From Rhodococcus triatomae BKS 15-14 (GTDB lineage: Bacteria; Actinomycetota; Actinomycetes; Mycobacteriales; Mycobacteriaceae): a DNA stretch of 62,803 nucleotides. The notes beneath the pieces are model-generated. The model had not been told where the DNA came from and searched no databases. It was given only the letters and a program-made list of their open reading frames with translations. Positions 56,772 through 62,803 of the stretch are shown piece by piece. Every line of letters begins with the position of its first letter. Position 1 is the first letter of the stretch. The stretch lies in assembly GCA_000341795.1 (NCBI GenBank), contig AODO01000039.1:1-62803 (forward strand), written 5' to 3'. A program made the position numbers and the translations under genes.

Positions 56772-58861
56772 GACTGCTCCTCGCCGGTACCCTGCGCCTG
56801 GATCGCGGTGATCGCCACGGTGTTCACGATGTCCTGGACGAGCGCCCCCCGGGACAGGTCGTTGACGGGTTTGTTCAGCCCCTGCAGCACCGGCCCCACC
56901 GCAACGGCGCCTGCGCTGCGCTGCACCGCCTTGTACGTGTTGTTTCCGGTGTTCAGGTCCGGGAACACGAAGACCGTCGCGCGGCCTGCGACCGCCGAGT
57001 CCGGAAGTTTCGCGTCCGCGACGGTCGGTTCGATGGCGGCGTCGTACTGGATCGGCCCCTCCACCAGCAGATCCGGCCGCCGCTCACGCACGAGCGCCGT
57101 CGCCGTCCGCACCTTGTCCACCTCGATTCCCGCACCGGAGTCGCCTGTCGAGTACGACAGCATCGCGATGCGGGGGTCGATGCCGAACCGGGCCGCGGTC
57201 GCCGCCGAGGAGATCGCGATGTCGGCGAGCTGCTCCGCGGTCGGGTCCGGTACCACGGCGCAGTCGCCGTAGGCGAGGACGCGGTCCGCGAGGCACATCA
57301 GGAAGATGCTCGACACCGTCGACACCCCCGGCTCGGTCCGGATGATCTCGAACGACGGCCGGATGGTGTGGGCGGTCGTGTGCGCGGCCCCGGACACCAT
57401 TCCGTCCGCGATTCCCGTGTGCACCATCATCGTTCCGAAGTAGGAGACGTCGCCCATCACCTCGCGGGCGCGCTCGAACGTCATGCCCTTGTGCGCACGG
57501 AGCTGGGCGTACTCGACGGCGAATCGCTCGGTGTGTTCGCAGTCGAGCGGATCGAGCACGGCGGCGTCGTCGAGATCCACGCCGAGTTCGGCGGCGCGGC
57601 GCCGCACCGTCGCCTCGTCACCGAGGATCGTCAGGTCGACCACCTTGCGCTGCAGCAGCCGGCCGGCTGCGCGCAGCACCCGGTCGTCGTCGCCTTCGGG
57701 CAGGACGATGTGCTTGCGGTCGGCTCGCGCCCGCTCGATCAGCTGGTGCTCGAACATCTGCGGGGTGACGACCTCGGGCCGGTCCACCCGCAGCCAGGCG
57801 ATCAGGTCCGCCGAATCGACCCGCTGCTCCATCAGGCCGATCGCGGTGTCGACCTTGCGCTGCGAGCCCACCGCGACCCGACCACGCGTCGACGCGGCGG
57901 CCGAGGCGGTGTCGAAGCTGCCGAGGTCGGTGGTCAGGATCGGCAGGCTCGGCCGCAGGCCCGCCATCAGCTTGGCGATCGACGGGTGCGGCCGCAGACC
58001 ACCGTTCATGATGATCCCGGCCAGGGACGGGAACCCGTCGGCCTCGTGTGCGTTGACGACGGCGAGGAGCACGTCGGAGCGATCCGCCGGGGCGATCACC
58101 ACCATGCCCTCGGAGAGCCGCTCGAGAATGTGCTCGGCGGTCATCCCGCCGACCATCACCCGCATCACCTCCCGCTGGAGCAGTTCGAGGTCACCGCTGT
58201 ACAGCTCACCGCCGATGGCGACCTGCAGCTCGGCGACCGTCGGCGCCACCAGCAGCGGAACCTCGGGCAGGGTTCGCACGGGCACACCGAGCGGCGTCAG
58301 CGCCTCGGCGATCGCGTCCATGTCGTCGGGCTCGCAGCGGTTGACGACGATTCCGACGAGATGCGCGTGCTGGGAGCGCAACTCGGCGGCGCACATCTGC
58401 CCGAGCTGGTGCACCTCGTCGGGGGTACGACGGGCACCTCGCAACGCCAGCAGCACCGGGGCGTCGAGGTTGACCGCGATGCGCGCGTTGAACTCCAGTT
58501 CGCTCGGGCTCGCGACGTCGGTGTAGTCGCTGCCGACGATCACCACCGCGTCGCATTCCGCGGCGACGACGTGGTAGCGGGCGACGATCTCGGCGATCGC
58601 CAGTTCGGGGTCGACGTGCACCTCGTCGTAGGTGACGCCGATGCACTGCTCGTAGCCGAGATCGGCGGTGGTGTGGTCGAGCAGCAGTTCGAGGACGTAG
58701 TCGGGTTCGTCGGTGGACCGGGCGATCGGGCGGAACACCCCGACGCGGGCGGTCGATCCGCAGAGCATCTGCAGTGCACCAAGCGCGATCGTCGATTTTC
58801 CGGTGTCCCCCTCGGGGGAGGCGATGTAGACGCTCGAGACCGACGACGCTGCAGTTGCCAT
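56768..58861 (-). CDS. pta: Phosphate acetyltransferase
   Basis: This 697-residue enzyme makes acetyl phosphate from acetyl-CoA. Its long form has an N-terminal P-loop domain ([19 protein letters not shown], DtbS/CobB-like), a middle DRTGG-type regulatory domain ([17 protein letters not shown]) and the C-terminal catalytic PTA domain ([23 protein letters not shown]-like segment, [17 protein letters not shown]). ATG 58861 follows TAGTCT (58873-58868) by 6 nt with no Shine-Dalgarno, so it is probably leaderless. It is coupled to ackA downstream. Confidence 0.96.
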   Translation of the reverse strand: MATAASSVSSVYIASPEGDTGKSTIALGALQMLCGSTARVGVFRPIARSTDEPDYVLELLLDHTTADLGYEQCIGVTYDEVHVDPELAIAEIVARYHVVAAECDAVVIVGSDYTDVASPSELEFNARIAVNLDAPVLLALRGARRTPDEVHQLGQMCAAELRSQHAHLVGIVVNRCEPDDMDAIAEALTPLGVPVRTLPEVPLLVAPTVAELQVAIGGELYSGDLELLQREVMRVMVGGMTAEHILERLSEGMVVIAPADRSDVLLAVVNAHEADGFPSLAGIIMNGGLRPHPSIAKLMAGLRPSLPILTTDLGSFDTASAAASTRGRVAVGSQRKVDTAIGLMEQRVDSADLIAWLRVDRPEVVTPQMFEHQLIERARADRKHIVLPEGDDDRVLRAAGRLLQRKVVDLTILGDEATVRRRAAELGVDLDDAAVLDPLDCEHTERFAVEYAQLRAHKGMTFERAREVMGDVSYFGTMMVHTGIADGMVSGAAHTTAHTIRPSFEIIRTEPGVSTVSSIFLMCLADRVLAYGDCAVVPDPTAEQLADIAISSAATAARFGIDPRIAMLSYSTGDSGAGIEVDKVRTATALVRERRPDLLVEGPIQYDAAIEPTVADAKLPDSAVAGRATVFVFPDLNTGNNTYKAVQRSAGAVAVGPVLQGLNKPVNDLSRGALVQDIVNTVAITAIQAQGTGEEQS

Positions 58862-58945
58862 GCCGCAAGACTAGTGCGGCGGCGCCGCGGAGGCCGCGGC
58901 CCGCCGGGCTCCCGCCGACGTGTCCGCGGTCGCAGCGGTGTGGCG

Positions 58946-59548
58946 TCAGACCACCGATTCGCGGTCGATGTTCGACACGTCGGCCCCCGCCGCCTCGAGC
59001 CGGGCGAACAGTTCGTCGACACCGTCACCGGACGCCAGTTCGAGCTCGGCATCGGTGATCGGGACCGCCTGCAACCAGGTCGTGACGTCCTCCTCCCGAT
59101 CCACGAGGATTTCCAGGTCGGGCCAGATGAACGGCACGACCAGCAGCACGTGCTTGGTGGCGCGATCCGGGTCGGCTTCCTTGACCGCGTTGGGCACGAT
59201 CGTGTTCGGAGTCACGTGGAACGAACCGGACGCGAGCGCGAAAGCGCACTGGGCGAGGACGTCGGCGAGAACACGGTCGTCGGCACGGCCGACGGTGACC
59301 AGTTCGGTTCGGATGGGCCTGCCGTCCTCGGTCGTGACGTTCGTCGGGTAGCGGGACAGGTCGAGCGTCGCGTACGAGGCGTACCCGGGACCGGGACATC
59401 CGTCCCCGATCGCGACGGCGACCTCGTCGGGCTCCTCGCCGTCGGCCTCCGGGTCGACCGCCGCCCGGAACAGAACAACCTGCGGCTGTGCCCCGAACAC
59501 CGCACCGATCCGGCGAGCGGCTTCCCTGACGTCCTCGCTTGCTTCCAT
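58946..59548 (-). CDS. Suppressor-of-fused (SUFU) domain protein
   Basis: This 200-residue cytosolic protein has the bacterial SUFU-like pattern: YPTNVTTEDGRPIRTELVTVGR, ALASGSFHVTPNTIVPN, HVLLVVPFIWPDLEIL and a C-terminal DELFARLEAAG. Bacterial SUFU proteins are common in polymorphic-toxin and immunity loci but also occur alone; no toxin gene is visible here. ATG 59548 has TAGGCT (59562-59557) 8 nt upstream, suggesting a leaderless mRNA. It lies 84 nt upstream of pta on the same strand; any functional link is unproven. Confidence 0.8.
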   Translation of the reverse strand: MEASEDVREAARRIGAVFGAQPQVVLFRAAVDPEADGEEPDEVAVAIGDGCPGPGYASYATLDLSRYPTNVTTEDGRPIRTELVTVGRADDRVLADVLAQCAFALASGSFHVTPNTIVPNAVKEADPDRATKHVLLVVPFIWPDLEILVDREEDVTTWLQAVPITDAELELASGDGVDELFARLEAAGADVSNIDRESVV

Positions 59549-59640
59549 GTGCAGTGAGCCTAGCCGCGACCCGGTCGCAGGCCCCACGCCCGCAGCGGCG
59601 CCGCCGATGATGCCGGCACCGGTGCGTCGCCCCAGCGGAA

Positions 59641-60285
59641 TCAGGGACCGGTTTCGGCGGGGAGGATGCCGTTCAGGACGAGATCGGTGAGCCGACCCGC
59701 CAGGTTCTCGGTGTCCTGAACGTCGCGAATGCACAGGGCGAAGATCGCCGCGCCGCCCAGCACGTCCAGCAGGGTGTCGGCGTCGACACCGGACCGGATC
59801 TCTCCGGCTTCGGCCGCGGCGTCGAGCCTCCTGCGGAGTTCGACGGCGACACCGGCGAGCTGACGCACGACCAGCGTGTCCCGGAGCGCGCCGTCGGTGC
59901 GGAGTTCGCTGATCAGGCCGGGCACACCCGCTCGCGTCGCCGGGCTCGCGAACAGCGCGACGGCGCCGTGCACGAGATCGCGGATCTGGTCGGGCATCGC
60001 GCCACTGGTACCGAGTTCGGCGTCGATGTCCGCGTCCCGGTCCGTGTCGAGAACGGGATAGACGGCGTCGTTGACGATGTGGGCCTTGGACGGCCACCGC
60101 CGATAGATCGCGGGTCGCCCCACGCCGGCGCGCGTGGCGATCGCGTCGATGGACGTTCCCGAATAGCCCCGCTCGACGAGCAGTTGCCGGGTCGCCTCGA
60201 GCACCGCCTCGTCGATCGCAGGATCGCGTTGCGGTCCGAGTCGGTGCTTCGGCACCCGTTCCTTCGACATTTCGCCAAACCCCAT
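59641..60285 (-). CDS. TetR-family transcriptional repressor
   Basis: This 214-residue regulator has an N-terminal HTH (AVLEATRQLLVERGYSGTSID, then AIATRAGVGRPAIYRRWPSK) and a C-terminal TetR_C-like ligand domain. ATG 60285 was chosen; ATG 60270 is an alternative 5 residues later. It is divergent from the phosphotransferase gene at 60448, with two operator-like palindromes between them. The arrangement implies autoregulation and control of the divergent gene. Confidence 0.92.
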   Translation of the reverse strand: MGFGEMSKERVPKHRLGPQRDPAIDEAVLEATRQLLVERGYSGTSIDAIATRAGVGRPAIYRRWPSKAHIVNDAVYPVLDTDRDADIDAELGTSGAMPDQIRDLVHGAVALFASPATRAGVPGLISELRTDGALRDTLVVRQLAGVAVELRRRLDAAAEAGEIRSGVDADTLLDVLGGAAIFALCIRDVQDTENLAGRLTDLVLNGILPAETGP

Positions 60286-60305
60286 ACGCAGTCCCGTGAT
60301 TGTCG

Positions 60306-60318
60306 TTACATTGTGTCA
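60306..60318. promoter_or_regulatory. TetR operator candidate 1
   Basis: TTACA-TTG-TGTCA is a near-palindrome in the TetR/phosphotransferase intergenic region, centred 25 bp from a perfect copy of the same plan. Confidence 0.6.
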
Positions 60319-60330
60319 CGTCTCTAGCCA

Positions 60331-60343
60331 TTACACGCTGTAA
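60331..60343. promoter_or_regulatory. TetR operator candidate 2
   Basis: TTACA-CGC-TGTAA is a perfect interrupted palindrome. Together with site 1 it also sits within a longer inverted repeat GTCGTTACA...TGTAACGAC. Confidence 0.7.
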
Positions 60344-60447
60344 CGACTTTGGTGTGGGGCGCTCGCCCCACGCGTCGCGCGCAACCGGATTCGGCGATGC
60401 CCACCGCACGAGCGACATCGGTTTGCGCCCCACGAACAGGAGTGGGC

Positions 60448-61641
60448 ATGAACTCTGACACCACCTCACTGCCGTCCCGGCAGGACTTCGCCGAACTCGC
60501 CCGGCCCGGCGAGTCGCGCACGGATCCCGAACAGCTCCGACACCGCCTGCGACACTGGCTGGCCTCGGTTCTCGACCCCGGCGCCGCCCCCGAGGTCACC
60601 GCGGTCGAGGTGCCGGCGGCGAACGGCATGTCCAACGAGACGATCCTCTTCGACGCCACCTGGACCGAGTCCGGTGGACGCGCCGGTCACCGGCTCGTCG
60701 CCCGGCTCGAACCGGCCGCGTCCGCGGTACCGCTGTTCCCCGTCTACGACCTCGACCGGCAGTACCGCGTGATGAGGGCCGTCGCGGAGCACTCACCGGT
60801 CCCGGTACCGGCGGTCCACTGGTCCGAACGCTCTCCCGAGGCACTCGGTGGGGCCTTCTTCGTCATGGAACGGCTCGACGGCGACGTTCCGCCCGACGTC
60901 CTGCCGTACACGTTCGGGTCGTGGCTCACCGAGGCCTCCCCAGCGGACCGGCGTCGCCTGCAGGACGCATCCGTCCAGGTGCTCGCGGACCTGCACGCCA
61001 TCCCGGAACCGGAGCAGCGCTTCGCCGCGCTGCGGCCCACCGACATCGACGAGGCCATCCCCCTCGACGCCGCGACTGCACTCCGCGCACACATCCGGGA
61101 CCAGCGACGGTACTACGAATGGGCCGCAGCGGACGGTCCGCGCTCGCCGCTGATCGAACGGGCCCTGGACCGGGTGGAGGCGAACATCCCCGCAGCCGCC
61201 GGACCGGCGGTGCTCTGCTGGGGCGATGCCCGGATCGGCAACATCCTGTACCGGCGGTTCGAACCCGTCGCGGTCCTCGACTGGGAGATGGCGACTCTCG
61301 GCCCACGCGAACTCGACCTGGGCTGGATGATCTACCTGCACAGATTCTTCGAGGATCTGGCCACGCTCGCCGGCCTGCCGGGCCTGCCGGACTTCCTGTC
61401 GCCGACCGACGTCACCGCCACCTACCGCGACCGCACCGGCCACAGCGCGCAGGACCTCGAATTCCACACCCTGTACGCCGCGCTGCGCCACGCCATCGTG
61501 ATGTTCCGGGTCCAGTGCCGCGCCATCGCCTTCGGGCAGGCACCCGAACCGGCCGAACCCGACGACATGATCCTGCACCGCGCGGCACTGGCCGCGATGC
61601 TGGACCGCACCTACTGGCCGGGAATCGGAGTGCAGCCGTGA
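60448..61641 (+). CDS. APH/ACAD10-like phosphotransferase
   Basis: This 397-residue protein has the aminoglycoside-phosphotransferase fold (ATP-grasp of small molecules). The catalytic-loop equivalent is LCWGDARIGNILY (Asp and Asn present, His replaced by Trp in HGD) and the metal-binding VLDWEMATLGP stands for DFG. The family includes proteins next to acyl-CoA dehydrogenases (FadE36/ACAD10-like), so the substrate may be a hydroxy-acyl-CoA rather than a drug. ATG 60448 has AGGAG about 5 nt upstream. The stop overlaps a 34-codon frame by 4 nt. Confidence 0.88.
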   Translation: MNSDTTSLPSRQDFAELARPGESRTDPEQLRHRLRHWLASVLDPGAAPEVTAVEVPAANGMSNETILFDATWTESGGRAGHRLVARLEPAASAVPLFPVYDLDRQYRVMRAVAEHSPVPVPAVHWSERSPEALGGAFFVMERLDGDVPPDVLPYTFGSWLTEASPADRRRLQDASVQVLADLHAIPEPEQRFAALRPTDIDEAIPLDAATALRAHIRDQRRYYEWAAADGPRSPLIERALDRVEANIPAAAGPAVLCWGDARIGNILYRRFEPVAVLDWEMATLGPRELDLGWMIYLHRFFEDLATLAGLPGLPDFLSPTDVTATYRDRTGHSAQDLEFHTLYAALRHAIVMFRVQCRAIAFGQAPEPAEPDDMILHRAALAAMLDRTYWPGIGVQP

Positions 61642-61742
61642 GCCTTTCACTCCTCGGCGACCGCCCCGCTCACCCGATCATCGAGACGTATCGGCACGTC
61701 GACAACGACGGAGTCACCGCACTGTCCGACGTCACCCCCTGA
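61638..61742 (+). CDS. Possible 34-residue ORF overlapping the phosphotransferase end
   Basis: GTG 61638 begins VSLSLLGDRPAHPIIETYRH and ends DVTP at a TGA. The 4-nt GTGA overlap is typical of coupled genes here, so it may be real or the remnant of a longer gene. No family is recognised and the length is at the limit of trust. Confidence 0.3.
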   Translation: MSLSLLGDRPAHPIIETYRHVDNDGVTALSDVTP

Positions 61743-61791
61743 CGTCGACGCGACAACCACCAGCGCTCCACCAACGAAGAGAGGTTCGACC

Positions 61792-62730
61792 ATGTCCCGA
61801 CACACAGTGAAGACCTTCGCCGCCGCGTTGCTCGCGGGTGGGCTGCTCGTATCGGTGCCGACGGCGGCCGGCGCCGTGGACCTCGGGTCCCTCGGTTCAC
61901 CGGCCGGTCTCGGCACCGGATCACTGGACACCGGATCGCTCGGTTCGGGCGGCCAGGCGAGTCCGTCGATCCTCGCCTCCGTCAGCAACTTCCGCGACGT
62001 TGCCGGCAACGACGGGGACGGCTACGCGACCACCGACGGTGGGCATCTGAAGCGCGGTGTGTTCTTCCGCGCCGACGCACTGGACGGGACGTCGGACACC
62101 GATCTGCAGACCCTCGTGTCGCTCGGGGTGGCCGACGTCTACGACCTGCGCGGTGCGAGCGAGATCAGCAATCCGCTGGTGGGCGGCGCCGACAAGATCC
62201 CGGCGAGCGCGCAGTACACGCATCTTCCGATCGATTTCGGTGACCTGACGACCCTTGCCCGGACGATCACCAGTCCGGAGGAGGGTCGCGAGTTCCTGAG
62301 GGAGGCCAACCGCTCCTTCGTCACCGACGCGGCGAAGCGTGCGACGTTCGGCCAACTGCTCACGTCGCTCGCCACCGAGGACGGCGCGCAGCTGTTCCAC
62401 TGCTCGTCCGGCAAGGACCGCACCGGCTGGACCGCGATGCTGCTCCAGACGATCGCCGGGCTGCCGCAGCAGACGATCATGGACGACTATCTGCTGAGCA
62501 ACACGTATCTCGAGCAGTCGAACAAGAAGACGCTCGGCCTGATCGGTCTGGCACTCGGCCAGGACGCAGCGACGAATCTCGCGCCGGTGCTGGCGGTCGA
62601 CGTGAGCTACCTGCAGGCCGGTATCGATCAGGCGGTTGCCGACTACGGCAGCATCGACGGCTACCTCGGCGACGGCCTCGGCCTGTCCCAGGCCACGATC
62701 GACGCCCTGAGGGCCAAGCTGGTCGCCTGA
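61792..62730 (+). CDS. Secreted tyrosine-protein phosphatase
   Basis: This 312-residue exported phosphatase has a signal peptide (about 1-28, cleaved near AAGA-VDLG), then a Gly/Ser/Leu-rich stretch (about 30-58, LGSLGSPAGLGTGSL repeated themes). The active-site loop is HCSSGKDRTGW with Cys204 and Arg210, of the PtpB/Tyr_phosphatase3 type that acts on phosphotyrosine, phosphoserine or phosphoinositides. An NFRDVAG motif near residue 64 and YDLRGASEI are also family markers. ATG 61792 has GAGAGG about 8 nt upstream. It follows the phosphotransferase gene by 150 nt. The strong hairpin at 62749 ends it. Confidence 0.92.
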   Translation: MSRHTVKTFAAALLAGGLLVSVPTAAGAVDLGSLGSPAGLGTGSLDTGSLGSGGQASPSILASVSNFRDVAGNDGDGYATTDGGHLKRGVFFRADALDGTSDTDLQTLVSLGVADVYDLRGASEISNPLVGGADKIPASAQYTHLPIDFGDLTTLARTITSPEEGREFLREANRSFVTDAAKRATFGQLLTSLATEDGAQLFHCSSGKDRTGWTAMLLQTIAGLPQQTIMDDYLLSNTYLEQSNKKTLGLIGLALGQDAATNLAPVLAVDVSYLQAGIDQAVADYGSIDGYLGDGLGLSQATIDALRAKLVA

Positions 62731-62748
62731 CCCCTCCCTCCGCCACCT

Positions 62749-62803
62749 GGCATGAACGGTTCCGTTCAGTCGATCAGACCGACTGAACGGAACCGTTCAT
62801 GCC
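62749..62803 (+). terminator. Long perfect hairpin at the window edge
   Basis: A 24-bp perfect stem (62749-62772 with 62780-62803) closes a 7-nt loop; the right arm ends exactly at the window edge, so it may extend further. It follows the phosphatase stop by 19 nt. Confidence 0.85.

Overview
The window looks like chromosomal DNA of a high-GC, mycolic-acid actinomycete, most likely Rhodococcus or a close relative. The evidence is very high GC at third codon positions, frequent GTG starts, many start-stop overlaps, and gene order. From memory, the blocks groEL / psd-pssA-CDC48-like ATPase / gcs2-sodC-virR-DUF3263 / def-GNAT-xthA / thiD / thiE-thiO-thiS-thiG / mutT3 / glnX-glnH-pknG / ackA-pta correspond to the Mycobacterium tuberculosis Rv0408-Rv0440 neighbourhood. 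A seven-subunit Mrp antiporter operon and several regulator-enzyme cassettes are interleaved. I saw no rRNA, tRNA, transposase, phage gene, CRISPR array or classical defence island, so this is mostly core genome with small accessory cassettes.

Layout. 1-2.5 kb: groEL under two CIRCE operators, then a small secreted protein. 2.6-5.9 kb: a HAD phosphatase, an SRPBCC protein and the phosphatidylethanolamine pair psd-pssA. 6.0-10.4 kb: a secreted hydrolase, a CDC48-type ATPase with a degenerate D1 ring, and a secreted DUF3089 lipase-like protein. 10.4-15.3 kb: a PEP-mutase-like enzyme, then two AraC regulators alternating with two alpha/beta hydrolases. 15.4-18.1 kb: two unrecognised polytopic membrane proteins. 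18.1-23.1 kb: TetR/MFS efflux pair with tandem operators, a Tat-exported cholesterol-oxidase-like flavoprotein, an ASCH-winged-helix protein and a Nudix hydrolase. 23.3-29.5 kb: mrpA(B)CDEFG. 29.5-36.8 kb: PAP2 membrane protein, gcs2, sodC, virR-like, DUF3263, def, GNAT and xthA. 36.8-41.1 kb: cupin plus MmyB-like regulator divergent from an aldo/keto reductase and an alcohol dehydrogenase, then two GNAT paralogues. 41.2-49.9 kb: thiamine genes under two TPP riboswitches, enclosing a frameshifted adenylate cyclase, an ABC transporter and PPK2. 50-59.5 kb: Nudix-PIN fusion, glnX-glnH-pknG (amino-acid sensing), ackA-pta (acetate metabolism) and a Suppressor-of-fused protein. 59.6-62.8 kb: TetR divergent from an APH-like phosphotransferase, then a secreted tyrosine phosphatase.

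Regulation is unusually readable. About eighteen genes have a TAnnnT-like -10 hexamer ending 6-8 nt before the start codon and little or no Shine-Dalgarno, which suggests leaderless mRNAs. Many gene ends carry long perfect hairpins without a T-tract. The most distinctive regulatory signal is a 19-bp operator-like sequence placed at identical distance from the -10 elements of two divergent genes at 38.1-38.3 kb. I found no clearly new multi-gene system. The best candidates for novelty are that mirrored operator, the Nudix-PIN fusion, the overlapping divergent promoters in the thiE/thiO region, and the uncharacterised membrane pair. All similarity statements come from reading the sequence and from memory; no database search was run.
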